64,000 bases of DNA from Deltaproteobacteria bacterium (GTDB taxonomy: Bacteria; Desulfobacterota; Desulfarculia; Desulfarculales; Desulfarculaceae). A program made the position numbers and the translations under genes. Shown in pieces: positions 43,876-53,457 of the stretch. The notes under the pieces are model-generated. The model saw only the letters and a program-made list of their open reading frames with translations, was not told where the DNA came from and did no database searches. Position 1 is the first letter of the stretch. Each line of letters starts with the position of its first letter. The stretch covers positions 44,989 to 108,988 of the forward strand of contig JAHLLK010000012.1 in the NCBI GenBank assembly GCA_020444165.1. The letters are read 5' to 3'.

Positions 43876-45168
43876 ATGGAAGCCCTGACCCTGCTCCTGA
43901 TCCTGTTCGTGCTGCTGTTCCTGCGCATCCCCATCTACATCTGCCTCTACCTCACCGGGGTGGCGGGCCTGTGGATCTTCACCGACCTGGACTTCAGCTT
44001 CGTGGCCCAGACCATGCTGCAGAAGCTGGACAACTTCTCCCTGTTGAGCATTCCCTTCTTCATCCTTTTGGGCGCGGTGATGGTGAAGGGCCAGTCGGCC
44101 GGCCGCCTGGTGAACCTGGCCTGGAAACTGGTCTCCTGGGTGCCCGGCGGCCTGGGCATCACCGCGGTGATCTCCTCCGGGGTGTTCGGGGCCATCAGCG
44201 GCTCGGGCATCTCCACCGTGGTCACCATCGGCGGGGTGATGTTCCCCCACCTGAACAAGCACCACTACCCCCAGGCCTTCTCCGTGGGCCTGGTGACCAG
44301 CGCGGCCATCCTGGGGATCATCATCCCCCCCAGCATCATCATGATCATCTGCGCCCTCACGGCCGGGGAGTCGGTGGTGCGGCTGTTTGCCGCGGGCTAT
44401 CTGCCCGGCGGGCTCATCATGCTCTTGTTGTCCCTCTATGCCTGGTGGGAAGCCCGCCGCAAGGGCCTGGGCCGGGAATCCCTGGCCCCCTTCAACCTGG
44501 GCAGCCTGGGCCTGGCCGCGGGTCAGGCCTTTTTCCCGCTCCTCATCATCACCGTGCTGTTCGGCGGCATCTATTCCGGGGCCTTCACCATCACCGAGGC
44601 CTCGGTGGTCTCCACGGCCATGGTGCTCCTGGTGGAGATGCTGATCTACCGCGCCGTGAGCCTCCGGGACCTGAAAGAGCTGTTGATCTCCGCGGGCATC
44701 GTCTCCGGGGCCCTGGTGATCACCGTGTCCGGGGCGGGGGTCATCTCCGAGTACATCATCCTGCGGGAGATTCCCCAGACCATCCTGGAGATCTCCATGG
44801 CCTACATCCCCAACCAGGCCGTGTTCATGCTGTTCACCTGCGTGGTGCTGTTGATCTTGGGCACCTTCATGGACCAGATCGGCGCTATCATGATCCTGGT
44901 GCCCATCATGCTGCCCATCGCCCTGCAGATGGGGGTGGACCCCATCCACTTCTGCCTGGTCCTGACCGTGGGCCTGGGCATCGGCTACATCACGCCGCCC
45001 CTGGGGCTCCTGCTTTACACCGCCCAGGCCATCACCCGCCTGGAGTTCGTGGCCGTTTCCAAGGCCATCATGGGCCCCCTGGTGATCTACATCGTGGGCC
45101 TGTTGATCCTGTGCTACGTGCCCTGGCTGTCCACCGCGGTGCCCAACCTGCTCTTGGGCCCGCGCTGA
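43876..45168 (+). CDS. dctM: TRAP transporter large membrane subunit (DctM family)
   Basis: 430 residues and about twelve membrane segments. The family landmarks SGSGISTVVTIGGVMFP and GIIIPPSIIMIICALTAGES are present, as is GIGYITPPLGLLLY near the end. It forms the sodium-driven channel with DctQ. The ligase gene starts 15 bp downstream, so transport and activation are likely cotranscribed. Confidence 0.95.
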   Translation: MEALTLLLILFVLLFLRIPIYICLYLTGVAGLWIFTDLDFSFVAQTMLQKLDNFSLLSIPFFILLGAVMVKGQSAGRLVNLAWKLVSWVPGGLGITAVISSGVFGAISGSGISTVVTIGGVMFPHLNKHHYPQAFSVGLVTSAAILGIIIPPSIIMIICALTAGESVVRLFAAGYLPGGLIMLLLSLYAWWEARRKGLGRESLAPFNLGSLGLAAGQAFFPLLIITVLFGGIYSGAFTITEASVVSTAMVLLVEMLIYRAVSLRDLKELLISAGIVSGALVITVSGAGVISEYIILREIPQTILEISMAYIPNQAVFMLFTCVVLLILGTFMDQIGAIMILVPIMLPIALQMGVDPIHFCLVLTVGLGIGYITPPLGLLLYTAQAITRLEFVAVSKAIMGPLVIYIVGLLILCYVPWLSTAVPNLLLGPR

Positions 45169-45183
45169 TATAGGAGGATTTCC

Positions 45184-46677
45184 ATGAATCTGGCTGGCAT
45201 CCTGGCGAACGCGGCGCGCTTCTTCCCCGCCCGCCCCGCGGTTTTGGCCGCGGGCCGCGAGATCACCTACGCCGAGCTGGCCCAGGAGGCCGGCCTGGCC
45301 GCCGCGGCCGCGGCCGCCCGGGGGGTCGCCCCCGGGGACCTGGCGGCCATCTGCCTGCCCAACGGCCCCGCTTGGCTGGCCGCCTATTTTGGCCTCCAGG
45401 GGGCCGGCGGCGCGGCGGTCACCCTGGCCTACACCCTGACCGGCGAGGAGCTGGCCCAGGTGCTGGACGATTGCCGGCCCGGGCTCCTCATCACCACGGC
45501 GGAGAAGCTGGCCCTGTTGGGCGACCGGGCGGACCGGCCCTATCTCCACACCGTGGTGGCCCCGGGCGGCGACCTGGACTGGGAGGGTTTCCTGGCCCTG
45601 GCCGGGGGAACCCCCCTGGCTCCGGTGGAGCGGGAGCGGGGCGATTTGGCCGCGGTGCTCTACACCGGCGGCACCACCGGCCGCTCCAAGGGGGTGATGC
45701 TCTCCCACCAGAACCTTTTGGCCTCCGCCCACAACGTGGCCCGCCAGGAGCGCTCCACCGAGGACGACCGGGTCTTGTGTTTCCTGCCCCTGAACCACGT
45801 GTTCGGCCAGGTGCACGTGATGCTCTCCACCATCCTCACCGCGGGCTCCCTGGACCTGTTGCCCGGCTTTGACCTGGAGCAGGTGCTGGCCGCCCTGGAG
45901 CACGGCGGCGTCACCAAGTTCTACGCCGTGCCCACCATCTACGTGCGGCTGTTGGCCCAGCCCGGCATCGGGGGCCGCCTGGGCCGGGTGCGCTACACCT
46001 TCTCCGCCGCGGCCTCCATGGCCCGGGAACTGGTGCGGGAGTGGAAAGAGGCCACCGGCCTCGACATTCACGAGGCCTACGGCATGACCGAGTCCGCGGC
46101 CATGGTCTCCTACAACCACTACTACCGCCACAAGGTGGGCAGCGTGGGCACCCCGGTGGGCACGGTGGAGGTGGCCATCCTGGACCCGGCCGGCCACCGC
46201 CTGGTGCCGGGGCAGGAGGGCGAGATCTGCATCCAGGGCCCCAACATCATGCAGGGCTACCTGAACCAGCCCGAGGAGACCCGCCGCGCCTTCCACGGCC
46301 CCTGGTTCCGCTCCGGCGACGTGGGCTATCTGGACGACGAGGGCTATCTGTTCATCGTGGACCGCATCAAGGACATGATCATCACCGGCGGGGAGAACGT
46401 GTACCCCCGGGAGATCGAGGAGCTCCTCTACACCCTGCCCGAGGTGGAGGAGTGCGCCGTGGTGGGCCTGCCGGACCGGGAATACGGCGAAAGGGTGACC
46501 GCGGCGATCAAGTTGAAGCCCGGGGCCAGCCTCACCCCGGAGTCCCTGAAAGCCTTCCTCAAGGAACACCTGACCTCCTTCAAGGTGCCCAAGGCCTTCT
46601 ACCTGGTGGACGAACTGCCCAAGTCGGCCACCGGCAAGATCCTGAAAAGAAACCTCCGCCAGGAACTGGCGGGCTGA
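45184..46677 (+). CDS. AMP-forming acyl-CoA ligase, TRAP-linked
   Basis: 497 residues. ANL motifs: YTGGTTGRSKG, AYGMTES, FRSGDVGYLDDEGY, DRIKDMIITGGENVYPREIE and the catalytic Lys in SATGKILKRNL. The length and the INTGGENVYP-type hinge recall medium-chain or aromatic acyl-CoA synthetases. AGGAGGATTTCC precedes the ATG. It is only distantly similar to the liv-linked ligase, so the two transport systems probably serve different acids. DPR-5 follows the stop. Confidence 0.92.
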   Translation: MNLAGILANAARFFPARPAVLAAGREITYAELAQEAGLAAAAAAARGVAPGDLAAICLPNGPAWLAAYFGLQGAGGAAVTLAYTLTGEELAQVLDDCRPGLLITTAEKLALLGDRADRPYLHTVVAPGGDLDWEGFLALAGGTPLAPVERERGDLAAVLYTGGTTGRSKGVMLSHQNLLASAHNVARQERSTEDDRVLCFLPLNHVFGQVHVMLSTILTAGSLDLLPGFDLEQVLAALEHGGVTKFYAVPTIYVRLLAQPGIGGRLGRVRYTFSAAASMARELVREWKEATGLDIHEAYGMTESAAMVSYNHYYRHKVGSVGTPVGTVEVAILDPAGHRLVPGQEGEICIQGPNIMQGYLNQPEETRRAFHGPWFRSGDVGYLDDEGYLFIVDRIKDMIITGGENVYPREIEELLYTLPEVEECAVVGLPDREYGERVTAAIKLKPGASLTPESLKAFLKEHLTSFKVPKAFYLVDELPKSATGKILKRNLRQELAG

Positions 46678-46693
46678 GTTTGTTGGGGGAGGA

Positions 46694-46781
46694 GGAAGAT
46701 GTGGGGGGAAACCCCTTTTTGTGAAAAAAAAGGGGTTTCCCCCCACACCCCCCTTCCCCAAAAAAACTTCATAGTTTTCAA
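46694..46781 (+). repeat. Dispersed repeat DPR, copy 5, between ligase and acyl-CoA dehydrogenase
   Basis: Outer stem TGTGGGGGG / CCCCCCACA, inner stem AAACCCC / GGGGTTT, T-tract/A-tract closing helix, then ACACCCCCCTTCCCC and the full tail AAAAAACTTCATAGTTTTC. The tail ends 12 bp before the next gene's GTG. Confidence 0.92.
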
Positions 46782-46792
46782 CGAGGTAGCTG

Positions 46793-47938
46793 GTGCTGTC
46801 TGAAATCTACACCGAGGATCACCGGATTTTCCGCGACTCTTTCCGCCGTTTCGTGGCCAAGGAGATCACCCCCAACGCCCCTGCCTGGGAAGAGGCTGGG
46901 GCGGTGCCCCGGGATTTGTGGCTGAAGATGGGCGAGCAGGGCTTTCTCTGCCCCTGGGTGCCCGAGGAGTACGGCGGCCTGGGGCTCGGCTTCGAGTACT
47001 CGGTCATCATCAACGAGGAGCTGATGCGGGGCGATGGCTTCGGGGTGGGGGTGCCCTTGCACAGCGACGTGGCCGCGCCGTACCTGGCCAGCTACGGCAC
47101 GCCCGCGGCCAAGGAGCGCTGGCTCCCGGGCTGCGTTACCGGCGAGGTCATCACCGCGGTGGGCTTCAGCGAGCCCGGGGCCGGCTCCGACCTGGCCGCC
47201 ATCCGCACCACCGCCGTGCGGGACGGCGACCACTACGTGCTGAACGGCTCGAAGACCTTCATCACCAACGGCTATTTCGCCGACCTGGTGATCGTGGCCT
47301 GCAAGACCGACCCCGCGGCCGGGCACAAGGGGGTGAGCCTTATCCTGGTGGACCGGGACGCGCCGGGCTTTTCCCGGGGCCGCAAGCTGAACAAGCTGGG
47401 CGCCCACATGCAGGACACGGCCGAGCTGTTCTTCAGTGACTGCCGGGTGCCGGCCTGGCATTTGTTGGGCCAGGAGGGCGCGGGCTTCAAGTACCTCATG
47501 GCCAAGCTCCAACAGGAGCGCCTGGAGGTCTGCATCAAGTGCCAGGGCATGGCCGAGGAGTGCTTCAAGGAAGGCCTGGCCTACGCCCAGACCCGGGAGG
47601 TCTTTGGCAAGCCGGTGGGGGTGCACCAGGCCAACGCCTTCCGCCTGGCCGAGATGGCCACCGAGGTGGAATTGGGCCGCACCTTCCTGGACTCCCTCAT
47701 CCTGGCCTTCCTCAAGGGCGATGACGTGACCCAGCGGGTGTCCATGGCCAAGTACTGGCTGGGGGAGATGGTGAACCGGGTGGCCTACCAGGCCCTGCAA
47801 CTGCACGGCGGCTACGGCTACATGGAGGAGTACCGCATCTGCCGCCTGTACCGCGATGTGCGGGCCCTGTCCATTTTCGCCGGGGCCAGCGAGGTGATGA
47901 AACTGATCGTCAGCCGGAATCTGGGGCTCAGGGAGTAG
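46793..47938 (+). CDS. Acyl-CoA dehydrogenase
   Basis: 381 residues, normal length. FAD/substrate motifs AVGFSEPGAGSDLAAI and NGSKTFITNG are present, and the C-terminal LHGGYGYMEEYRICRLYRDVR carries the catalytic-base region. The enzyme makes the 2,3-double bond of an acyl-CoA and passes electrons to ETF. The GTG start at 46793 gives MLSEIYTEDHRIFRDSFRRF, the usual N terminus; ACGAGG lies just upstream. It completes an uptake-ligation-oxidation series with dctPQM and the ligase. Confidence 0.93.
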   Translation: MLSEIYTEDHRIFRDSFRRFVAKEITPNAPAWEEAGAVPRDLWLKMGEQGFLCPWVPEEYGGLGLGFEYSVIINEELMRGDGFGVGVPLHSDVAAPYLASYGTPAAKERWLPGCVTGEVITAVGFSEPGAGSDLAAIRTTAVRDGDHYVLNGSKTFITNGYFADLVIVACKTDPAAGHKGVSLILVDRDAPGFSRGRKLNKLGAHMQDTAELFFSDCRVPAWHLLGQEGAGFKYLMAKLQQERLEVCIKCQGMAEECFKEGLAYAQTREVFGKPVGVHQANAFRLAEMATEVELGRTFLDSLILAFLKGDDVTQRVSMAKYWLGEMVNRVAYQALQLHGGYGYMEEYRICRLYRDVRALSIFAGASEVMKLIVSRNLGLRE

Positions 47939-48015
47939 CACAAATGAGAAATATCAGGTCCCGATATCCTTGCAACGAAACGACTATTATTGGCCAAAAA
48001 CCTAAAAAAGCTTTG

Positions 48016-49989
48016 TTAGCACTTAAGGCAACTGGCAGTCCATTTTACGCTTACAGCCCGCTCGATAATTTTTCTTATAGTGTCAGGCACTTGTGGCGGA
48101 TCATATGCGATAAGCTTGCGAGCGATATAACGGGCAATCAACGGTTTACCGGTATCATCCCTCAACCCCAACACTTTTCGAGCTTCTTGTGTTAGCGCAT
48201 CAATATTGCCTACTTCTTCCCTTAAAGTGGATTCCCAGTTGTCAGGGAAAAATGCTATTACATCGTCTACATAAACATCTCCTGGGCATTCAACCGGTTT
48301 TCCAACCAAAGAAAGTAGGAATTGGGACTGTTTTTTTGAATTGCTAACAGTGCTTGAATTATCATAGTCAAATATGACATAACAAGGAATATGCAACTCG
48401 TTAAAAATCCTAAAAAGACGATCAATAGAGTCCTTGCCTCCGCATTCTACCACGCTGATACCTAGTGGATCAAAGGAACAGTTACTTATAGAATCGGCAT
48501 AAATTGGAAGGCAATACTCTTCTGTAGCCCCTTCGACCAAAACTATTTTTGAAGCAAAAAAACCTTCATTTCTACGCGGATTATAAACATGCGAATATCT
48601 ATCTCTAATTGATTCTGGTGTAACACTGTCCGATAATTTAGGAAACCTTATTTTTATATCGTCGATCATTCTTTCCATTGTTAGCTGCCAAGCCGTACTT
48701 GTCTTTGTACGCCCACAACTTCCATCATCACAGACTGTCTCCATACGAACAATCTCATCAAAATGTTCGACCTCTACAAGTAAGGAAGAATGTGTTGAAA
48801 AAAGTATCTGATCACCGCCTCCCGATATTTTCCTAAAGACCCTTCTGATAGTTCTCTGTGCTTGCGGATGCATATATAGCTCCGGCTCTTCAATGCCTAA
48901 AATCAGCGTACGCTTCTTACCATCATGATCCGCCGTCACATGCTCTGCATAGCTGCGAAGTATCGTAAAAATTACGGCTCGTTGTAAGCCGTGGCCTTTA
49001 TTTTCAACGGCATTCCTTATCCCATCGTCAATATAAAGCTTGGGCGAACTAAGAAGCACTTCCAGCGTTGGTGTTTCAAATTCTATCTCGAGATCACACC
49101 CCACAAAAAAATCATTCAGAAGAAAATTAAGGTGTTTCTCGGCATCCGCAATTAAAGATACACGATCATCACCACCACTGCGGTTCATTTGTTTCGATAT
49201 TTCGCTCAGTATTCTCTCGATACTTTCTCTTTTTTCTTCACTTATCATATCTGTTATTGCATATAATAACTTACCAAAGGGGCTTGTTTTTGCCCCTTTT
49301 GATTCCTCAGTTACGTCTCTAACCGCAGGAACAAAAACAAAAAATGGCAAATTCTTCTTCAAGACATTAGCATAGCCCTTTGGATTATCCATCCATTTTT
49401 CCACCATAGGCAACTTATCAATATGCTGCTCTACAAATTGGGCAGCTTTTTCTTTCCATTCCCCAACTTGTGGAACTCTTTCCCCCTTGAAACCATCGGA
49501 AAAGTTAATATCCCCTACAACCAAATCTTCTTTTTTTCCCCACCATTCTTTAATTCTAGCTGCGTTTATGTCGTCTTCTCGTAGCCATTCGACCTCGGGA
49601 ACGTTTTTTTTGTACTTCTGACTAATAACAATACCAGCATCAGATTGATCCGCCTCGGTTTCATCGCTGCCGTTCTTCGTGTCCATCGTTGCAATTCTGG
49701 CCATGTGAAACGTACCGTCTGTGTCAAGATAACTACCAAATTCCCTCTTCTCCTGCGGAGTCAAATCTGAAAATATTGCTTCAACACTAATCTCTCTCGT
49801 GGTATTCATATTCCAAAAAGATTCCCTGTTTAGCATTTTCTTGCTTGGATTCAACAGGAAGTCTAGTGCCCGCAAAACTGTCGACTTTCCGGCATTATTT
49901 GCACCCACCAATGCATGCATATTTCCAATTTGCAGAACTACATCCTGGCAGACTCTAAAGTTTTTTATACCAAGCCACGTCAACTTCAT
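48016..49989 (-). CDS. OLD-family ATP-dependent nuclease (AAA ATPase plus TOPRIM)
   Basis: 657 residues from ATG 49989, which follows GGGGGGAG. The ABC-type ATPase half has Walker A GANNAGKS (29-36) and Walker B GIEEPELYMHP (Glu367/368); the C-terminal TOPRIM domain has Glu486 (VLVEGATEE) and Asp541/Asp543 (FDYDNSS). Stand-alone (class 1) OLD proteins act in phage defence; no UvrD or GajB partner is adjacent. Its base composition is far more AT-rich than all neighbours and its codons differ, which is strong evidence of transfer. It lies between two operons without visible integration machinery. Confidence 0.9.
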   Translation of the reverse strand: MKLTWLGIKNFRVCQDVVLQIGNMHALVGANNAGKSTVLRALDFLLNPSKKMLNRESFWNMNTTREISVEAIFSDLTPQEKREFGSYLDTDGTFHMARIATMDTKNGSDETEADQSDAGIVISQKYKKNVPEVEWLREDDINAARIKEWWGKKEDLVVGDINFSDGFKGERVPQVGEWKEKAAQFVEQHIDKLPMVEKWMDNPKGYANVLKKNLPFFVFVPAVRDVTEESKGAKTSPFGKLLYAITDMISEEKRESIERILSEISKQMNRSGGDDRVSLIADAEKHLNFLLNDFFVGCDLEIEFETPTLEVLLSSPKLYIDDGIRNAVENKGHGLQRAVIFTILRSYAEHVTADHDGKKRTLILGIEEPELYMHPQAQRTIRRVFRKISGGGDQILFSTHSSLLVEVEHFDEIVRMETVCDDGSCGRTKTSTAWQLTMERMIDDIKIRFPKLSDSVTPESIRDRYSHVYNPRRNEGFFASKIVLVEGATEEYCLPIYADSISNCSFDPLGISVVECGGKDSIDRLFRIFNELHIPCYVIFDYDNSSTVSNSKKQSQFLLSLVGKPVECPGDVYVDDVIAFFPDNWESTLREEVGNIDALTQEARKVLGLRDDTGKPLIARYIARKLIAYDPPQVPDTIRKIIERAVSVKWTASCLKC

Positions 49990-50092
49990 GATTACTCCCC
50001 CCTTGAAATTAACTGACTCCATTTTGCAAGCAATCGCAAAATTTGGCCGGGCGGGGCCGCCGGTCCTCCGCCCCCGCCGCCCCGGCCGGGGC

Positions 50093-51025
50093 TTACTTCT
50101 TCACCCCCTCGAACAGGGAAGTGGCCCCGGCCACCACCCCGGCGATGTCGGCCAGGTTGCTGGGGATGATCATGGTGTTGGCGGCCTTGGCCAGGTTGCC
50201 GAACTCGGTCAGGTACTTCTCGGCCACCCTGAGGTTGGCCGCCGTCTGGCCGCCCTCCTGGGACAGGACCAGGGCCACCTGGCGGAGGCCCTCGGCCGTG
50301 GCCGTGGCCAAAAGCTCGATCTCCCGGGCCCGGCCTTCGGCCTCGTTGATCCGCTTGGTCTTCTCGCCCTCGGACATGAGGATGGCCTCCTGGCGCAACG
50401 CCTCGGCCCGGTTGATCTTGGCTTGGCGCTCGCCTTCCGAGAGCGCGATCTGGGCCCGCTTTTCCCGCTCCGCCTTCATCTGCGATTCCATGGCGGCCAT
50501 GACCGACTCCGGCGGGGTGATGTCCTTGATCTCGTAGCGCAGCACCTTGACCCCCCAGGTGGATGCCGCCTCGTCCACCGCGGTCACCACCTGGCGGTTG
50601 ATGTTCTCCCGTTCCTCAAAGGTCTTGTCCAGGTCGATCTTGCCGATGGCCGAGCGGAGCGAGGTCTGGGCCAGTTGCACCGCCGCCCGCTTGTAGTCGT
50701 CAATGCCGTAGGACGACTGCTTGGAGTCCACCACCTCGATGTAGATCACCCCGTCAATGGCCACCGACACGTTGTCCCGGGTGATGCAGACCTGGGAGCC
50801 GATGTCCAGAACCTCCTCCTTGAGGGAGCGCTGGTAAGCCACCCGGTCCAGGAAGGGGATCAGCACGTGGAACCCCGCGGCCAGGGTCTTGTTGTATTTG
50901 CCCAGCCGCTCCACGATGGCCTCCGTCTTTTGGGGCACCACCACCGCGGCCTTTAACAACAGGACGATTATGAGGATGGCCAGCAGGATGACGATGACCA
51001 GGGAAGCGTTGACGACCGTGTCCAT
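50093..51025 (-). CDS. Stomatin/prohibitin-like SPFH protein (QmcA-type)
   Basis: 310 residues: one N-terminal membrane helix (ASLVIVILLAILIIVLLLKA), an SPFH domain (VPQKTEAIVERLGKYNKTL onward, with ITPPESVMAAMESQMKAERE) and an Ala/Glu coiled coil. Bacterial slipins form membrane-associated oligomers with NfeD. Its gene follows the NfeD-type gene by about 35 bp. AAGGGGAAATC precedes the ATG. Confidence 0.93.
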   Translation of the reverse strand: MDTVVNASLVIVILLAILIIVLLLKAAVVVPQKTEAIVERLGKYNKTLAAGFHVLIPFLDRVAYQRSLKEEVLDIGSQVCITRDNVSVAIDGVIYIEVVDSKQSSYGIDDYKRAAVQLAQTSLRSAIGKIDLDKTFEERENINRQVVTAVDEAASTWGVKVLRYEIKDITPPESVMAAMESQMKAEREKRAQIALSEGERQAKINRAEALRQEAILMSEGEKTKRINEAEGRAREIELLATATAEGLRQVALVLSQEGGQTAANLRVAEKYLTEFGNLAKAANTMIIPSNLADIAGVVAGATSLFEGVKK

Positions 51026-51059
51026 GATTTCCCCTTCGCGGCAAAGATGACATTGCGGG

Positions 51060-51524
51060 TTAAGCCTTTTCCGCCGGCTTCACCAGATAAGTGGTGTGGT
51101 CGCCGGGTTCCTGCCCCAGGATGACCACCGAGCGCCCCACGGGGATCTCCGTGGCGGCCCGGGCCGGCCAGAAGCTGCCCCGGTACTTGATGAGCCCCGG
51201 CAGGGGCGGGGCGATGGCCTGGGTTACCTCGGCCCGCTGCCCGGCCGCCGGGTCCGCGAGGCCGTCGGCCGCCGGGTCGTCCACCCGGCCCCGGAACACC
51301 CGGATGCCCCAGCGGCGCAACAGGGCCAGGAGCACCAGGGAGGAGACCATGAAAACGATGATCTGCCAGGTCAGGCTGAGGGGCTGGAAGAAGACCAGCC
51401 CCGCGGTGAGCCAGGCGCCCAGGGCGAAGAAGATCAGGATAAAGGCGGGCAGCACGGTCAGCTCCGCCACGATAAAGGCGAAGCCGATGAGAAACCAGAT
51501 GAAATAGGCCGCTAGGAGGTCCAT
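51060..51524 (-). CDS. NfeD-like membrane protein, SPFH partner
   Basis: 154 residues with three to four hydrophobic segments in the first 75 residues and a C-terminal OB-fold-like domain (GLIKYRGSFWPARAATEIPVG). This is the short NfeD1b type without the ClpP-like protease domain. It is paired with the stomatin gene immediately downstream, the usual arrangement. Confidence 0.9.
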   Translation of the reverse strand: MDLLAAYFIWFLIGFAFIVAELTVLPAFILIFFALGAWLTAGLVFFQPLSLTWQIIVFMVSSLVLLALLRRWGIRVFRGRVDDPAADGLADPAAGQRAEVTQAIAPPLPGLIKYRGSFWPARAATEIPVGRSVVILGQEPGDHTTYLVKPAEKA

Positions 51525-51695
51525 GTCTCTCCCCCGCCCGGTATTGGGGGCGGCAAGCGGGAGTGGCTGTGGTCACCCCTGCGTCCCGGTCATCTGAGCA
51601 CATTAACGGGCCGGGGGTCAACGCTTAGCCACGCGCGGCGGCGCTTTGGCTGCCGGGCCCCCGGCGCCGGCGCGCTCCCCCGGCCCGCGCCCCGC

Positions 51696-52253
51696 TCAGG
51701 CCCCGGGGATATAGCGGGCCCGCACCCGGGCCGGATATTTGCTGGTGAACAGCGCCGCGCCCACCATGAGGCTGTAGGTGATCAGCTCGTAGCCCAGGTC
51801 CGGCAGGAAAAACCCGTGCATCTTGCCCCAGGCCAAGCCCGTGTTCAGGGTGAAGGCCAGGCCCCACACCGCCGAGATGATCAGGTTGGTGCGGATGAAA
51901 ATGGGGTTGTCCCACAACACCGGTTCGGTGTGCTCGCGGGCATAGTGCAGGGTGAAGGGTTTTTTCACGGCCAGGGTGAGCCAGGTGGCGATGGCCAGGG
52001 CCCCGTTGGCCAGCACCCCCATATGGCGCACGGTCCACTGGTTCTCGAAGCCAAGGACCAGCACGGCGGCGGCGGCAAAGAAGAGCAGCCCGGCCCACAG
52101 GATCAGGCCCCGGTGCAGCCGGGTGAAGCCCATGACCACGCTGAGCCCCAGGGCCACGACCAGGCCCAGCTTCAGCCGGAACAGGCTGCCGTGCCCGATG
52201 ATGAGAAAGGAGAGCCACGGGGCGAAGGCCACCAGTATCTTCAGGAACCGCAT
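51696..52253 (-). CDS. Integral membrane protein, COG4648-like
   Basis: 185 residues with about five membrane helices (LKLGLVVALGLSVVMGF; LILWAGLLFFAAAAVLVLGF; and others). FTLHYAREHTEPVLWDNPIF and YPARVRARYI recall an uncharacterised family of small bacterial membrane proteins. CCGGGAGAACGCC precedes ATG 52253. No function can be assigned. Confidence 0.65.
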   Translation of the reverse strand: MRFLKILVAFAPWLSFLIIGHGSLFRLKLGLVVALGLSVVMGFTRLHRGLILWAGLLFFAAAAVLVLGFENQWTVRHMGVLANGALAIATWLTLAVKKPFTLHYAREHTEPVLWDNPIFIRTNLIISAVWGLAFTLNTGLAWGKMHGFFLPDLGYELITYSLMVGAALFTSKYPARVRARYIPGA

Positions 52254-52306
52254 GGCGTTCTCCCGGAAAGCCTCTCCCCCTGGGGCGGGGGGTTCGGAAG
52301 GAGGAT

Positions 52307-52392
52307 TGGTGGGCGAGGAGGGACTCGAACCCTCACGGCCTGCGGCCTGGAGATTTTAAGTCTCCTATGTCTACCGGTTCCATCACTCGCCC
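52307..52392 (-). tRNA. tRNA-Leu (anticodon UAA)
   Basis: 86 nt with CCA encoded. The acceptor stem GGGCGAG / CTCGCCC, anticodon arm GGAGA-CTTAAAA-TCTCC (anticodon TAA), a long variable arm and T arm GAGGG-TTCGAGT-CCCTC all pair. The long variable arm and anticodon identify Leu. Confidence 0.96.
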
Positions 52393-52791
52393 GGCGATTC
52401 CCAGGGCTTGCCGCCCCGGGGAACCCACCTAGCATAGTACAGTCCGGCCCGCCTGCCAAGCCGGGCCTTGCGCTGGGACCCCCCGGCCCCGGCCCACCGG
52501 CGAAATTTTCCGCCGCTAGGCAAACCCGCCGCAGCAAATCTTGCCCCTCCGGGCTGTTCCGTCCGGAACCAGGCCGGCTTATCCCCACCATTACAATCAG
52601 TTGTCCCCAACCCTCCCCGGGGCATCCAACTTGCATCCTCTCAGGCGGGGAAACCTCGGGGTTTCCCAAGCGGCCGCGGGCAGGGAACGCCCCGGCCAAC
52701 CCCGGCCGGGGCTTCCGAGCCCTGGGCCAGCGGCGGCCCGTCCGCAAGGCGGCGACGGCGGCCCGTCGTCCACGTTTCTTGGAGGATGATC

Positions 52792-53079
52792 ATGCAGCGC
52801 GCCAAAGAGGGCGGCAACCTCTCTCCCATCAACCCGGCCCAGGCCGTGGCCATCCTGGCCCGTCCGGGCCTCGCGGTGTTGGGCGACTACCTGGAAGCCC
52901 GCATCGCCCTGGAGAATAACCCCGGCCGCCCGCTGGAAGACCCGCCGGGCATCACCCGGCCGGTGCGGCCCCATCTGCCCAAAGCCGGCCGCGCCGCCCT
53001 GGCCCTGTACATGAACCGGGCCAAGGTGGACAGCTATTCGCTCTTGTTCACCACCATCGCCCTGGCGCATCCCAACTGA
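52792..53079 (+). CDS. Small protein of unknown function
   Basis: 95 residues from ATG 52792, with GGAGGATGATC upstream. There is no signal peptide, membrane segment or recognisable motif; the middle is proline- and arginine-rich (NPGRPLEDPPGITRPVRPHLP). The good ribosome site and normal codon use favour a real gene. The gap before it (52393-52791) contains only a short palindrome (GTTCCGTCCGGAAC near 52555) and nothing else that I can support. Confidence 0.5.
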   Translation: MQRAKEGGNLSPINPAQAVAILARPGLAVLGDYLEARIALENNPGRPLEDPPGITRPVRPHLPKAGRAALALYMNRAKVDSYSLLFTTIALAHPN

Positions 53080-53268
53080 TTCAGGCTACACGCCTATTTC
53101 GGAATCCAACTTCGCGAGCTTGCCCGGAGTAATTCGGGCAAGCTCTTGCCCGATCCAATCCTCAAGCAACCGCTCCGTTCAGTCAATCCATTCCATAACT
53201 GCAAGTTATCTTTCAGCAAACAACCGCAGCAGGACCTGGTTGACACGTGTTGTCAAATATGTCGCCAT

Positions 53269-53359
53269 TGGAGACCATTGCGCGGTATTTTCTGACAAAC
53301 AATTATAATAACAATCACTTATCTGATTTTTTGATAGTTTTTGGTTGCAATGGTCTCCA
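53269..53359. repeat. 13-bp inverted repeat flanking an AT-rich spacer
   Basis: TGGAGACCATTGC (53269-53281) and GCAATGGTCTCCA (53347-53359) are exact complements about 65 bp apart. Nearby, TTGACA-CGTGT-TGTCAA (53240-53256) is another perfect palindrome. The 53080-53457 region is AT-rich, unlike its surroundings, and has no gene. It may be a small transposon relic or the operator region of the following regulator. Confidence 0.7.
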
Positions 53360-53457
53360 TTTTTAGAAAATCAGCAACCACACAAGCAATAGCAAACTAC
53401 CTTTACCCTATGATTCAAGCATCGATAATTGATAGGAATAATGAAAGGAGGCCCTAC

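Noticed and set aside
43657..46761. A 1034-codon open frame on the reverse strand opposite dctQ, dctM and the second ligase
   Set aside because: Its protein is Gly/His/Gln-rich low complexity, the mirror of GC-rich coding DNA; the forward genes have clear families. The same applies to other long reverse frames here, such as 1117-2640 and 18969-20756.
47944..48195. A forward 83-codon frame just after the acyl-CoA dehydrogenase
   Set aside because: It lies mostly antisense to the OLD gene's 3' end, has no ribosome site and no recognisable sequence.
52307..52392. tRNA-Leu as attachment site for the OLD insertion
   Set aside because: The low-GC segment is over 2 kb away with ordinary genes between, and no partial tRNA copy was seen.
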